This document shows positions 46,114 to 56,518 of a stretch of 64,000 nucleotides of DNA, piece by piece. The stretch is taken from positions 2,168,001 through 2,232,000 of the forward strand of contig NZ_JAJOMZ010000004.1 in assembly GCF_024699965.1 (NCBI RefSeq), in the 5' to 3' direction. The stretch comes from Flavobacterium sp. J372. Lineage in GTDB: Bacteria; Bacteroidota; Bacteroidia; Flavobacteriales; Flavobacteriaceae. The translations under genes and the position numbers were made by a program. The notes under the pieces are model-generated. The model worked only from the letters and a program-made list of their open reading frames with translations. It made no database searches and was not told the origin of the DNA. Within the stretch, counting starts at the first letter, position 1. Every line of letters begins with the position of its first letter.

Positions 46114-46980
46114 ATGATTTCATATAATCCGAAAGAGTGGTTTTCTTTCATATTCAGGTTTCACCGCGGTGATACATTTAAAAAACTTATACCTGTAATG
46201 TTCGGAATTGGACTATATTCAGCAGGCATAGCTTATCTTGAGCTTGAGTACTGGCAGCTATCTGAAACCAGCCATGTAAAAAACATTACAATCATGCATA
46301 CAATGCTGGGGTTTGTAATATCATTGCTGCTTGTTTTCCGTACAAATACAGCTTATGACCGCTGGTGGGAAGGCCGCAAAATGTGGGGCGCATTGGTAAA
46401 TAACAGCCGCAATTTTGCATTAAAGCTGGCAGTAATGCTTACTGAAAGCAGTGATAAAGAGATTATGCGCAGGCTTATTCCTGCTTATGCTGAAATACTT
46501 GACAAGCATTTGAAAAACGAAGATATAAACCATGAACTTTTCGATGATGCCACACTTTCAAAAGACCATTATAGCCATAAGCCGAATCAGCTCGCTAAGA
46601 GTATTATCGGAAAAATCAATGAGTTTTATTTAGCAGGTAAAATAACAGGTGACCAGCTTATCGTACTTAATGCGGAAGTACAATCATTTACCGACATCTG
46701 TGGTGCTTGTGAACGAATTAAGAACACGCCCATACCCTACTCTTACAGTGCATTCATCAAGAAATTTATTTTCTTTTATGTGATGACGCTGCCTTTTGGG
46801 TATGTTTTCCAGTTAGGGTATTATGTAGTACCGGTAGTGGTCTTTATATTTTATGTGCTGGCAAGCCTGGAATTAATTGCCGAAGAAATTGAAGAACCAT
46901 TTGGCAATGACCCTAATGACCTGCCAACGGCAAAGATTGCATCCAATATAAAAAAGAATGTAGAGGAACTTCTGTATTAA
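46114..46980 (+). CDS. Bestrophin family ion channel
   Basis: A 288 aa protein with hydrophobic segments near residues 25-45, 58-78, 205-225 and 228-248. The family motif FRTNTAYDRWWEGRKMWGAL (about residues 74-93) and ACERIKNTPIPYSYS identify bestrophin, a pentameric anion or cation channel in bacteria. Complete, unlike its homologue at 17804. The small gene at 46985 starts 4 bases after its stop. Confidence 0.9.
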   Translation: MISYNPKEWFSFIFRFHRGDTFKKLIPVMFGIGLYSAGIAYLELEYWQLSETSHVKNITIMHTMLGFVISLLLVFRTNTAYDRWWEGRKMWGALVNNSRNFALKLAVMLTESSDKEIMRRLIPAYAEILDKHLKNEDINHELFDDATLSKDHYSHKPNQLAKSIIGKINEFYLAGKITGDQLIVLNAEVQSFTDICGACERIKNTPIPYSYSAFIKKFIFFYVMTLPFGYVFQLGYYVVPVVVFIFYVLASLELIAEEIEEPFGNDPNDLPTAKIASNIKKNVEELLY

Positions 46981-46984
46981 AGTT

Positions 46985-47155
46985 ATGAAAGACAACAAAA
47001 ACAACAACCCTGGCACAAGAAGCGCTGACGATAAAGTTGACAACAATGCGCACTATGATGATAAAGGTAAAATAACCCGTGATGATGAGCGTGACCGTAA
47101 AAACAGCTCTGATGACTGGAACGCTGAAGACAGCCGCACAGGCAGAAATAAATAG
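46985..47155 (+). CDS. Small hydrophilic disordered protein
   Basis: A 56 aa protein, almost entirely Asp, Asn, Lys and Arg (for example KDNKNNNPGTRSADDKVDNN). No hydrophobic core, so probably disordered. It follows bestrophin by 4 bases. No family recognised. Confidence 0.5.
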   Translation: MKDNKNNNPGTRSADDKVDNNAHYDDKGKITRDDERDRKNSSDDWNAEDSRTGRNK

Positions 47156-47215
47156 TGGCGTTATTTTTGCTGAGAACTTTATAAAATATCAGCGCTGTAA
47201 AGCCGTTACATATTT

Positions 47216-47861
47216 ATGAGGAATTTTTTACTTATTTTCTTTGTTCTTTTTATGGCCCAGGTTGCATCAGCGCAGTTTGACAGCCCTATTAAAGGCACTG
47301 CTATACCAAAAGCAAAAAAGAAACCTAAAAAGAAAGACCCTCCCAAGCCTGAAGCGCCGAGAGTATTCTCGATAACTCCGCCTAAAGAAAGCAGTCCTGT
47401 TTACCAGATTGGCAGCAATAAAGAGGAGTTCAGTATGATGCAGCAGGATAAATTTGTTAACCGCAGCCGCGAATACCAGGGACCGTGTTACTATAAAACC
47501 GCGTGGAGAGTCTAACGAGCCATATAAGGGCAACCAGTTTTTTGGTGAGTTTAAGACAAAATCGCTATATATTAAAGTACTTGCACGTGATTTTGGCGCT
47601 GAAGATGGCGACAGGATCAAAGTACTGGTAAATGATGTAACGCAGGTTGAAAATATTACGCTGCTAAATCAGTTTCAGTCAATACAGGTAACATTGCAGC
47701 CCGGTTTCAACAAGGTAGATTTTGAGGCGCTTAATCAGGGCTACTCCGGCCCTAACACAGCAGAATTTCAGGTGTATGATGACCAGGGTAAACTACTCTC
47801 AGCCAATGAATGGAACCTGGCCACAGGATTTAAAGCTACATTTATATTTGTGAAGGAGTAA
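47216..47861 (+). CDS. Exported hypothetical protein, frame broken
   Basis: About 215 aa after repair. Signal peptide MRNFLLIFFVLFMAQVASAQ, a Lys/Pro-rich spacer (AKKKPKKKDPPKPEAPR), then a beta-sandwich domain. Removing one G from GGG at 47479-47481 restores REYQDRVTIKPRGESNEPYK and joins the C-terminal part (VLVNDVTQVENITLLNQFQ). The domain is of the secreted, carbohydrate-binding-like type seen in Flavobacterium, but I cannot name it. Confidence 0.7.
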
Positions 47862-47915
47862 AAAATTATCTGAGCACCTAAGTCTCTTTAATAGCCAAGC
47901 AACTACGTATCAAAT

Positions 47916-48488
47916 TTACTCAGGTATTAAATCAACTAAAAAAGGAATTACCATAAAAAATGAGAAATTCCATAACATATGGTATAATATTCCGTAGTAA
48001 AAATTGAGTCGGACTCTTAAAAAAGTTATTACCAAACCGGTAATAAACTGAGGGACTACCAATGCCGGTAATAGCAACCATGAATTTGACGAAAAAGAAA
48101 AATTAAATAAGTGGATTGCACCAAACGTAATAGCTGAGAAATAAACAAGCCATGGAAAGACAGCATTCCATTTTTTTAAGCTAATCAATTTCGGATTAAT
48201 TCTGTCGTATCTAAGAAAATATCTGAATATAAATTCTTCAACAACAGGCATCACTAAGATCGCACCTATAGCCACTATTGCTTCGGTATAATCTGTGTTA
48301 CGTTTAAATTCGCTTTCAGTTTCTTCTGCAACTAATACCAAAAGGGGTAAAAACGCTAAAAAAATCACAGCGTTAAAAACGAACAATCTCAGCAAAAAGT
48401 ATATCTTTTCTTTCGGCGTTAGCTGTATCCTGCTATCGTCTGGCTTTTTTAGAAACTTTACCAGCTCATAAATTACTTTTAACACCAT
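47916..48488 (-). CDS. CPBP family intramembrane metalloprotease
   Basis: A 190 aa multi-pass membrane protein. The CPBP (CAAX/Abi) motifs are seen: EEFIFRYFLRYD (EExxxR, about residues 84-95), FGAIHLFN (second His) and YHMLWNFSF (third motif). Such proteases cleave membrane-bound or prenylated substrates, or act in self-immunity. It lies downstream of rho, separated by a terminator. Confidence 0.88.
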   Translation of the reverse strand: MVLKVIYELVKFLKKPDDSRIQLTPKEKIYFLLRLFVFNAVIFLAFLPLLVLVAEETESEFKRNTDYTEAIVAIGAILVMPVVEEFIFRYFLRYDRINPKLISLKKWNAVFPWLVYFSAITFGAIHLFNFSFSSNSWLLLPALVVPQFITGLVITFLRVRLNFYYGILYHMLWNFSFFMVIPFLVDLIPE

Positions 48489-48526
48489 ACATTCATAAAA
48501 TATAACACTCCGAAAACTAAGCTAAA

Positions 48527-48555
48527 AATCCCCTGCTATTGCAGAGGATTTTTTA
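48527..48555 (-). terminator. Terminator after rho
   Basis: Stem AATCCCCTGC / GCAGAGGATT (one mismatch) with loop TATT; T-rich on both sides. It lies between the rho stop and the CPBP gene start. Confidence 0.65.
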
Positions 48556-48596
48556 TTGCTAAGCAGCTTAGAACCTCAGTAGCTAAGCAGCTTCTC

Positions 48597-50402
48597 TTAA
48601 TCATTCATCGATATAAGGAACTCCTCATTATTCCTCGTCTTTTTAAAGCGGTCGTTAATGAAGTCCATGGCTTCAACTGGGTTCATATCAGCAAGGTATT
48701 TCCTCATGATCCACATACGCTGTATTGTCTTTTCATCAAGAAGAAGGTCATCCCTCCTGGTGCTTGATGATGTAAGGTCAATAGCAGGGAAAATACGCTT
48801 GTTGGCAATCTTCCTGTCAAGCTGAAGCTCCATGTTGCCGGTACCTTTAAATTCTTCAAAGATAACCTCATCCATCTTAGAGCCGGTATCGGTAAGCGCA
48901 GTAGCAATGATACTAAGCGAGCCACCGTTCTCGATATTACGAGCCGCACCAAAGAAACGCTTAGGTTTTTGTAGCGCATTGGCATCAACACCACCGCTCA
49001 ATACCTTACCCGATGCCGGCTGAACTGTGTTGTATGCACGTGCAAGACGGGTTATCGAGTCAAGAAGTATCACTACATCATGCCCGCATTCTACAAGGCG
49101 CTTGGCTTTTTCAAGCACGATGTTGGCAACCTTTACATGTCGGTCGGCAGGCTCATCAAAAGTTGAAGCAATAACCTCTCCCCTTACGCTGCGCTGCATA
49201 TCGGTAACCTCTTCCGGCCGTTCATCAATTAGTAAAACGATAAGATATACTTCAGGATGGTTGGCAGCTATTGAATTTGCTATATCTTTTAGTAGCATTG
49301 TCTTACCAGTTTTAGGCTGGGCTACAATCATACCGCGCTGGCCCTTACCTATAGGCGAAAACAAGTCAATGATACGTGTTGATACAGAGCTCTGCCTGCC
49401 TGCAAGGTTAAATTTCTCTTCAGGGAAAAGCGGCGTAAGGTGTTCAAATGAAACCCTGTCGCGCACTACCTGCGGGTCATGGCCATTTATTTTAAGCACT
49501 TTTACAAGCGGGAAATATTTCTCTCCTTCTTTTGGCGGGCGTACCACACCTTTTACAGTATCACCGGTTTTAAGTCCGAAAAGGCGTATCTGTGAAGTTG
49601 AAAGATAAATATCATCAGGAGAGGCAAGATAGTTGTAATCACTTGAGCGCAGGAAGCCATAACCGTCTGGCATCATTTCCAGTACGCCTTCGCTTTCTAT
49701 TATACCGTCAAACTCATAGTCTGGCTCGCGGTAATTTTGTTTTTTAGGTTGATTTTCAGCGTTGCGCTGCGGCTGGTTTTCACGTGCCGGCTGATTTTCC
49801 CTTGCAGACTGGCTGTCTTTTGCCTGGTTTGGCTGCCCTTCATTATTTAGCTTATCACGATGCTTATAGCTCGGGTGGTTAGGGTTGTTGGCATTAGCAC
49901 GCTCAATCATAGCCTGCCTTTCCTCTTCCGTCAGTACACGTTTCTTTGGCCTGTTATCGTTATTATCAGCTTTTTGCTCTTGCCTGTTGTCACGATTTTT
50001 TTTGCTCTCAGGCAGTACTTTGTTTTCGTGCGGCTCTTCGTTTTGCGCTTGTTCAGCTACAGGAACAACATTTTCAGCCTCAGCCGGTTTTTTGATGATA
50101 ATCCTTTCCTTTTTTGGCGTACGCTCTGTATTTTTAATTTCTGCAGGCGCTTCAGGAGCAATCACTTCAGTCGCAGGAGCATCTTTACTTATCCTTGCAC
50201 GCTTAGGCTTATCGGCAACAACTTTTTCTTCTGCTTTTTCTTTTAGCGGTACAACCTTATCAGGGTTTGCAGCCTGGTGGTCAAGTATCTGGTAAACCAG
50301 TTCTTCTTTTTTTAAACCCCTGTACTTACTGATATTGGCTTTCTTGGCAATTTCCTGAAGTTCAGGCAGCTTCATTTCTTTTAATTCAGAAATTTCGAAC
50401 AT
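48597..50402 (-). CDS. rho: Transcription termination factor Rho
   Basis: A 601 aa hexameric RNA helicase. N-terminal Rho domain ([20 protein letters not shown]), then a long charged Lys/Glu/Asn/Gln-rich insert of about 170 residues typical of Bacteroidetes Rho, an RNA-binding CSD ([20 protein letters not shown]) and the ATPase core with Walker [12 protein letters not shown]. The end [19 protein letters not shown] is conserved. The insert is probably disordered and may aid RNA binding or phase separation. Confidence 0.96.
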   Translation of the reverse strand: MFEISELKEMKLPELQEIAKKANISKYRGLKKEELVYQILDHQAANPDKVVPLKEKAEEKVVADKPKRARISKDAPATEVIAPEAPAEIKNTERTPKKERIIIKKPAEAENVVPVAEQAQNEEPHENKVLPESKKNRDNRQEQKADNNDNRPKKRVLTEEERQAMIERANANNPNHPSYKHRDKLNNEGQPNQAKDSQSARENQPARENQPQRNAENQPKKQNYREPDYEFDGIIESEGVLEMMPDGYGFLRSSDYNYLASPDDIYLSTSQIRLFGLKTGDTVKGVVRPPKEGEKYFPLVKVLKINGHDPQVVRDRVSFEHLTPLFPEEKFNLAGRQSSVSTRIIDLFSPIGKGQRGMIVAQPKTGKTMLLKDIANSIAANHPEVYLIVLLIDERPEEVTDMQRSVRGEVIASTFDEPADRHVKVANIVLEKAKRLVECGHDVVILLDSITRLARAYNTVQPASGKVLSGGVDANALQKPKRFFGAARNIENGGSLSIIATALTDTGSKMDEVIFEEFKGTGNMELQLDRKIANKRIFPAIDLTSSSTRRDDLLLDEKTIQRMWIMRKYLADMNPVEAMDFINDRFKKTRNNEEFLISMND

Positions 50403-50559
50403 GTATAATTAAATGGTTAAATTAAGGGTAATTTCAAAATGTGTGGGGAAGTAATTTTTTTGAAAAGGCAATGCTTCGCAGAATGAAGCACTTATGATTT
50501 TGTATGGCAATATTACGAATTAATTTTTACTATCCAATAGCAATTATAAAAAGAAAACA

Positions 50560-50567
50560 TATTTTTG
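50560..50567 (+). promoter_or_regulatory. Candidate -7 element
   Basis: TATTTTTG matches TANNTTTG, 18 bases before the ATG at 50586. Confidence 0.42.
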
Positions 50568-50585
50568 TACAGCAAAACAGCAGGT

Positions 50586-51008
50586 ATGATACAAAGAATA
50601 CAGAGCGTTTACATGTTTGCGGCACTTATTGCCTCGGGTGTATTGCCTTTTGTATTTCCATTATGGGTAACCAAAAGCGGCATGGAGTACTACTTTATGC
50701 TCAACCTTGCGTTTGTAGTTTTGTTCAGCTTCAGCACCACGTTGTGCATCATCAGCATCTTTACTTATAAAAAGAGGCAAAAGCAGTTTGTAATGAACCG
50801 GCTGAACATATTGCTTAACTTGATTTTACTAGGCTTATTTATATACCAGTCACTAAATTTATCCGGAGAGACCGATCCTGAAAAGGTGGTTTCAGAGAAG
50901 GGTATTGGGATGTTTCTTCCTATCATTTCTATCGTTTTCCTCAGCCTTGCCAACAGGGCTGTAAAAAAGGACGAAGATCTCGTAAAATCTGTTGACAGGC
51001 TTAGATAA
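50586..51008 (+). CDS. DUF4293 family membrane protein
   Basis: A 140 aa protein with four membrane helices. Start MIQRIQSVYMFAALIASGVLP and the loop YKKRQKQFVMNRLNILLN are typical of DUF4293, a Bacteroidetes family encoded beside rho. Function unknown. It is divergent from rho and ends before a terminator. Confidence 0.87.
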   Translation: MIQRIQSVYMFAALIASGVLPFVFPLWVTKSGMEYYFMLNLAFVVLFSFSTTLCIISIFTYKKRQKQFVMNRLNILLNLILLGLFIYQSLNLSGETDPEKVVSEKGIGMFLPIISIVFLSLANRAVKKDEDLVKSVDRLR

Positions 51009-51040
51009 CTCTATTAACTTAGTTTTATTAGTGCGTAAAG

Positions 51041-51073
51041 AATCCGGAACCTGCCAGTTCCGGATTTTTTTAT
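51041..51073. terminator. Bidirectional terminator
   Basis: Stem AATCCGGAAC / GTTCCGGATT with loop CTGCCA and T7, between DUF4293 and the phosphoesterase gene. Confidence 0.85.
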
Positions 51074-51074
51074 T

Positions 51075-51572
51075 TTAACCCCTTTTCCCCAGCTCTATCA
51101 CTTCAAGGTTTTGCACTTTGCCTTTCTCTACTTCAAATCGCAGCATAGTACGCACCTGGTGAAATCCTGATATGCCTGCCGCGCCGGGATTCATGTGCAG
51201 CAGATTCAGCTTCTGGTCAAACTGCACTTTGAGTATATGTGAGTGTCCGCAGATAAACAGCCCCGGCGGGTTTGCTGTAATCTCGCTGCGTATAGCGGGA
51301 CTGTACTTGCCCGGGTAGCCGCCAATGTGGGTAATCCATACATCAAGACCTTCACAATCAAAACGGTTATGCAACGGGAACTCAAGCCTTGCTTCACCAT
51401 TATCTATATTCCCGTAAACTGCCCTTAATGGCTTCTCTTTTTTGATGGCATCGGTAACTTTCAGGTCACCGATATCACCTGCATGCCAAACCTCATCAGC
51501 CAGCTTTACATATTTTAATATAGTACCATCCATGTAACTGTGGGTATCGCTAAGCAGAAGGATTTTTTTCAT
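51075..51572 (-). CDS. YfcE/MJ0936-type metallophosphoesterase
   Basis: A 165 aa calcineurin-fold phosphoesterase. Metal ligands: LLSDTHSY (D8, H10), HAGDIGD, YGNIDNGE, ITHIGGYPG and CGHSHI. Such enzymes hydrolyse phosphodiesters with two metals; substrate unknown. Complete. It is divergent from truA. Confidence 0.88.
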   Translation of the reverse strand: MKKILLLSDTHSYMDGTILKYVKLADEVWHAGDIGDLKVTDAIKKEKPLRAVYGNIDNGEARLEFPLHNRFDCEGLDVWITHIGGYPGKYSPAIRSEITANPPGLFICGHSHILKVQFDQKLNLLHMNPGAAGISGFHQVRTMLRFEVEKGKVQNLEVIELGKRG

Positions 51573-51689
51573 TTTCTTGGTTAAAGAGTAGCAAAGTTAC
51601 ATAGTTACAAAGTCATTTACACCACTTTTTTAAAAACTGAAACTTTATTTCTCTGAAGCTTTGCAACTTTAACTTTGCGACTTATTGAG

Positions 51690-51697
51690 TATCTTTG
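51690..51697 (+). promoter_or_regulatory. Candidate -7 element for truA
   Basis: TATCTTTG matches TANNTTTG. It lies 19 bases before the TTG start at 51717 and overlaps the only earlier in-frame starts, which supports the later start. Confidence 0.5.
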
Positions 51698-51716
51698 CAG
51701 TGCAACAAACACAGCC

Positions 51717-52460
51717 TTGAGATACTTCATAGAATTTGCTTATAACGGGAAAAATTACTGCGGATGGCAATACCAGCCTCATAGCCCGTCGGTACAGGAA
51801 ACACTGAACAAAGCCCTATCTACCCTACTTCGGACGCAGATTGAAGTAGTTGGGGCGGGCCGTACCGATACAGGTGTTCATGCCCGCCAGATGTTTGCAC
51901 ATTTTGATTATGGTGAGGTTATAGACTCTGATTCGCTGACGCAAAAACTGAACTCTTTTTTGCCGAAGGATATCGTCGTGTACCGGTTTATCCCGTTACA
52001 TGATGATGCCCATGCAAGGTTTGATGCTGTGAGCCGTACATATGAGTACCACATACATACTTTTAAAGATGCTTTTGACCACGAGGGCAGCTGGTATTTC
52101 TTTCATAAGCTGGATGTTGATGCCATGAACGAAGCCGCTAAAATACTTTTTGAATATAGTGATTTCCAGTGTTTTTCTAAAACACATACCGATGTAAAAA
52201 CGTACATTTGCGACATAAAAAAAGCGTACTGGGCACAGAATGGCAGCAAGCTGGTGTTTACAATAACTGCCGACCGTTTCCTGCGGAATATGGTGCGCGC
52301 AATTGTAGGGACATTGGTAAACATCGGGCTGGGAAAAACATCTGTTGAAGACCTGAGAAAAATCATCGAAAGCGGAGACCGCAGCAATGCCGGCGCATCG
52401 GTCCCTGCACATGGGTTATATCTTACCAAAGTTGAATACCCTTACATTAAAAGCCGTTAG
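51717..52460 (+). CDS. truA: tRNA pseudouridine(38-40) synthase TruA
   Basis: A 247 aa protein starting at TTG (reads RYFIEFAYNGKNYCGWQYQ). The catalytic Asp lies in VGAGRTDTGVHARQM (about residues 43-57), and RFLRNMVRAIVGTLVNIGLG is the conserved C-terminal segment. It isomerises U38-40 in tRNA anticodon arms. A longer frame from 51675 would overlap the promoter element and is not favoured. The ABC exporter starts 7 bases after its stop. Confidence 0.92.
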   Translation: MRYFIEFAYNGKNYCGWQYQPHSPSVQETLNKALSTLLRTQIEVVGAGRTDTGVHARQMFAHFDYGEVIDSDSLTQKLNSFLPKDIVVYRFIPLHDDAHARFDAVSRTYEYHIHTFKDAFDHEGSWYFFHKLDVDAMNEAAKILFEYSDFQCFSKTHTDVKTYICDIKKAYWAQNGSKLVFTITADRFLRNMVRAIVGTLVNIGLGKTSVEDLRKIIESGDRSNAGASVPAHGLYLTKVEYPYIKSR

Positions 52461-52467
52461 ATTAATA

Positions 52468-54222
52468 ATGAAAGCCAAAACATCATCATCATTAAAAAAA
52501 GTAATGCACTATGCTGCCCCTTACCGCTCGCGGTTTGCCTGGGTTATAGTATTTGCCATCACACTCTCTATATTCGCTGCTGTACGTCCTTATTTACTTA
52601 AGCAAACAGTTGACAGCTATATTGTACAAAAAGACAGTACAGGACTGTTATTTTACATTATGCTCATGGCCGGGGTGCTTCTGCTTGAAGTGGCTTCGCA
52701 ATACTATTTTACATATTGGGCCAATTGGCTCGGGCAGGATATCGTGAAAGATATCCGTGAAAAACTGTTTCGCCACATCGGCGCTTTCCGTATGAAGTTT
52801 TATGACAATGAGCCTGTGGGTAAGCTGGTTACGCGTACTGTTTTCGATATTGAGTCGATAGCACGCATCTTCAGCCAGGGATTGTTTATGATCATCAGCG
52901 ATTTGTTAAAAATGGTGGTTATCCTCGGTGTCATGTTCTACATGAACTGGAAGCTTACCATCATCGTGTTGCTTGCCATGCCGATATTGGTTTATGCCAC
53001 ACGCATCTTCCAGAAGAAAATGAAAGGTGCTTTTGAGGAAGTCCGTACACAGGTAGCCAACCTAAATACCTTTGTGCAAGAGCGGGTTACAGGGATGAAG
53101 ATTGTGCAGCTTTTTAACCGTGAAGATATTGAGTACGAAAAATTTAAGCAGATAAATAAAAAGCATAATGATGCCTGGCTGAAGAATATTCTTTACAACT
53201 CTATCTTCTTCCCTATTGCTGATATCATCTCGTCGCTAACCCTTGGTTTCGTAATATGGTACGGGGGTATTAGTATCATCAACGGCGATAACATTACCAC
53301 ACCAGGTGACCTGTTTGCCTATACCATGTTCATCCCGATGCTGTTTAACCCACTGCGCCAGATTGCAGATAAGTTCAATGAATTGCAGATGGGTATCATC
53401 GCATCTGACCGTGTGTTTGAATTGTTGGAATCTGAAGGCCAGGTACAGAAAAACGGGACAATTGAGGCAACCCACTTTAAAGGTAACCTTGAGTTTAAAG
53501 ATATTCGCTTCAGCTATATTGACGGTGAGGAAGTAATCAAAGGGATTAACCTTGCTGTACCTGCCGGGCAAACCGTGGCCATCGTAGGCTCAACCGGTGC
53601 GGGTAAATCTACCATCATTAACCTGCTGAACCGTTTCTACGAGATCAACAGCGGAACTATTACTATCGATGGGACCAACATAGACGATTTTACCCTCGAC
53701 AGCCTTAGAAAGCAAATAGGCATTGTGTTACAGGATGTATTCCTTTTTGCCGATACCATCCTCAACAATATCACCCTTTATGACCCCAACATAACCCGCG
53801 AACAGGTGGTTGCCGCGGCGAGGGCTATTGGTGTACATGACTTCATTAACAGCCTGCCGGGCGGTTATGAGTACAATGTAAAAGAACGCGGCGTGATGCT
53901 GTCGTCAGGCCAAAGGCAGCTTATAGCGTTCCTTAGGGCTTACGTGAGTAATCCGAGTATATTGATTCTGGATGAGGCGACATCTTCTGTTGATACCTAC
54001 AGCGAAGAACTGATCCGCAACGCCACGGAGAAAATCACCCAGGGGCGGACTTCAATCGTCATAGCCCACAGGCTTGCAACGGTAGTAAACGCTGATAAGA
54101 TAATCGTAATGGACAAAGGCCGGATTGTTGAAGAAGGCCGCCATTATGAGCTTATCAACCGTGAGCAGGGCTATTACAAGAATTTGTATTATTCACAATT
54201 TGCGGTGGAAAGTGAAGGATAA
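52468..54222 (+). CDS. ABC exporter, fused permease and ATPase
   Basis: A 584 aa half-transporter of the MsbA/LmrA type. Six membrane helices (to about residue 310), then a nucleotide-binding domain: Walker A VGSTGAGKSTIINLLNRF, signature LSSGQRQLIAFLRA, Walker B SILILDEATSSVD and H-loop IVIAHRLATV. It works as a dimer exporting lipids or drugs. Placement after truA is common in Flavobacterium; the substrate is unknown. The Met at 52468 was chosen, as the earlier frame overlaps truA. Confidence 0.92.
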   Translation: MKAKTSSSLKKVMHYAAPYRSRFAWVIVFAITLSIFAAVRPYLLKQTVDSYIVQKDSTGLLFYIMLMAGVLLLEVASQYYFTYWANWLGQDIVKDIREKLFRHIGAFRMKFYDNEPVGKLVTRTVFDIESIARIFSQGLFMIISDLLKMVVILGVMFYMNWKLTIIVLLAMPILVYATRIFQKKMKGAFEEVRTQVANLNTFVQERVTGMKIVQLFNREDIEYEKFKQINKKHNDAWLKNILYNSIFFPIADIISSLTLGFVIWYGGISIINGDNITTPGDLFAYTMFIPMLFNPLRQIADKFNELQMGIIASDRVFELLESEGQVQKNGTIEATHFKGNLEFKDIRFSYIDGEEVIKGINLAVPAGQTVAIVGSTGAGKSTIINLLNRFYEINSGTITIDGTNIDDFTLDSLRKQIGIVLQDVFLFADTILNNITLYDPNITREQVVAAARAIGVHDFINSLPGGYEYNVKERGVMLSSGQRQLIAFLRAYVSNPSILILDEATSSVDTYSEELIRNATEKITQGRTSIVIAHRLATVVNADKIIVMDKGRIVEEGRHYELINREQGYYKNLYYSQFAVESEG

Positions 54223-54240
54223 TCATCAAAAGTATAATTC

Positions 54241-54916
54241 ATGGACAACCAGATCAAATCACTGCAAAATCAGATTCGACAACTTCGCCTTGCTTTATTA
54301 AGCCTGTCGGGAATATTAATTATTGCCATGTTAGCATCCTTTACATTTGAAAAAAATGATATTATACGAACGAAAGGAATAATCATAGAAGACGTAAATG
54401 GCAAGCCTTTTATAATGATGGGCAACCCAATACCAACGCATAAGCTTCGCGACAGGAAAGATACAATGGCAGGCCTTGTGTTTCTGGACGAAAAAGGCAC
54501 TGACCGACTTTATATGGGAAAAGACGGAAAATTACAAATGGGCGGAAAACTTGAGGGACCGAAATTCTGCAGGATGGTCTTATATCATTAATGACACTAC
54601 AGGAGATGAAAGGGGTGGTTTTGGTTTCGCAGATGATGAAGACCGCATTGGCTTAGGGCTTGATTATGGCGGAAAGGACGGTGGCGAGGCAATTTATCTA
54701 TATGCTTCAAACGATATAGCGTACCTGCTTATGAATACTAATACTAATGACAGGGTAAGGCAGCGCGCAGTTTTATGGCATGAAACTAAAAATGATCTGA
54801 CACAAATAAAAATAGGTGATAAAACAACTGATGAAAGGCTTGTATTGCGTACGGTAGGAGAAAAAGCTGTTATTTCTTATAAAGCTGACGGTAAAAACAA
54901 GAACATCCTGGAATAG
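54241..54916 (+). CDS. Membrane-anchored hypothetical protein, frame broken
   Basis: About 225 aa after repair. A coiled N terminus (QIKSLQNQIRQLRLALL), one membrane helix (residues 20-37), then a beta-rich domain with repeated GFGFADDEDRIGLGLDYGG-type strands. Removing one G from GGG at 54555-54557 restores GGKLEDRNSAGWSYIIND. I recognise no family. It starts 18 bases after the ABC exporter, so they may be co-expressed. Confidence 0.68.
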
Positions 54917-55012
54917 TGAGGTGAAACTATCAAATTCACTTTTAACATTTTACCATAATCAAATAAATACCTATTTTCGTACGCATAAATTAAACCTGCA
55001 AATTACATTACC

Positions 55013-56397
55013 ATGAAATACGATATTATAGTTTTAGGCAGCGGCCCCGGCGGATATGTTACAGCCATTAGGGCTTCACAGTTAGGCTTTAAAACAGCAG
55101 TTATAGAGAAAGAAAGCCTTGGCGGAATCTGCCTTAACTGGGGATGTATCCCTACCAAAGCGCTACTTAAAAGTGCACAGGTTTTTGATTACCTGAAGCA
55201 TGCAAGTGATTACGGACTTACCGTTAAAGAATTTGACAAAGACTTTGGCGCCGTGATACAACGCAGCCGCGGCGTAGCTGACGGCATGAGCAAGGGTATA
55301 CAGTTCCTTATGAAGAAAAACAAGATCGACGTTATCGAAGGCTTTGGCAAAGTGATGCCTGGTAAAAAAGTAAGCGTTGAGAAAGACGGCAAGAAAGAAG
55401 AATATTCAGCTGACCATATCATCATTGCGACAGGCGCACGCTCACGCGAATTGCCTAACCTGCCGCAGGATGGTAAAAAGTAATTGGTTACCGCCAGGCA
55501 ATGACGCTTCCTGAGCAGCCAAAATCAATGATAGTTGTTGGTTCAGGAGCTATTGGTGTTGAGTTTGCACATTTCTACAATTCAATGGGCACGCAGGTTA
55601 CTATTGTTGAATTTATGCCAAACATCGTTCCGGTTGAAGATGAAGACATTTCAAAACAATTTGAGCGTTCGCTTAAAAAATCGGGCATAAACATTATGAC
55701 CAATGCATCTGTTGAGAAGGTTGATACATCAGGCAACGGCGTGAAAGCTACCGTAAAGACAGCAAAAGGTGAAGAAATCCTTGAGGCTGATATATTGCTT
55801 TCTGCAGTAGGCATTAAGTCGAACATCGAGAACATAGGCCTTGAAGAAGTTGGCATCGCGACAGATAAAGATAAAGTTCTTGTAAATAAATATTACCAGA
55901 CAAACATACCGGGTTACTACGCTATTGGCGACATCGTTCCGGGCCAGGCGCTTGCACACGTAGCTTCTGCTGAAGGTATTCTTTGTGTGGAGAAGATTGC
56001 CGGGCTGCACGTAGAGCCGCTTGATTATGGCAACATACCTGGCTGTACCTATGCAACACCAGAAATCGCTTCTGTCGGCCTTACAGAGAAACAAGCTAAA
56101 GAAAAAGGCTATGAGCTGAAGATTGGTAAATTCCCATTCACAGCTTCAGGTAAGGCAAAAGCTGCAGGAACACCAGATGGTTTCGTAAAGGTTATCTTTG
56201 ACGCCAAGTACGGTGAGTGGCTTGGCTGCCATATGATTGGCGCCGGCGTAACCGATATGATTGCCGAAGCTGTTGTGGCGCGCAAGCTTGAAACTACAGG
56301 ACATGAGATAATCAAGTCGGTTCACCCTCACCCTACCATGAGTGAAGCTATCATGGAAGCCGCTGCGGCTGCTTATGACGAGGTGATACATATATAG
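55013..56397 (+). CDS. lpdA: Dihydrolipoyl dehydrogenase, frame broken
   Basis: About 461 aa after repair. FAD motif VLGSGPGGYVTAIRASQLG, redox disulfide in GGICLNWGCIPTKALL (C-x4-C), NAD motif VVGSGAIGVEFAHFYNSMG and C-terminal active site HPHPTMSEAIMEAA. It reoxidises lipoamide in the 2-oxoacid dehydrogenase complexes. Adding one A to the A5 run at 55475-55479 restores QDGKKVIGYRQAMTLPEQP. A break in this essential-type enzyme supports sequence error. Confidence 0.93.
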
Positions 56398-56422
56398 ATT
56401 TAATATCTAAGATTTCAGAATT

Positions 56423-56452
56423 AAATCCGTTCTCATTGAGGGCGGATTTTTT
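56423..56452 (+). terminator. Terminator after lpd
   Basis: Stem AAATCCGTTCTC / GAGGGCGGATTT with mismatches, then T7. Confidence 0.65.
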
Positions 56453-56518
56453 TATGCAGTACTTAGAAAATAATTTGGTACTCTTTTCTAAATGCCTATT
56501 TTTGGAAAAACTTAACGT

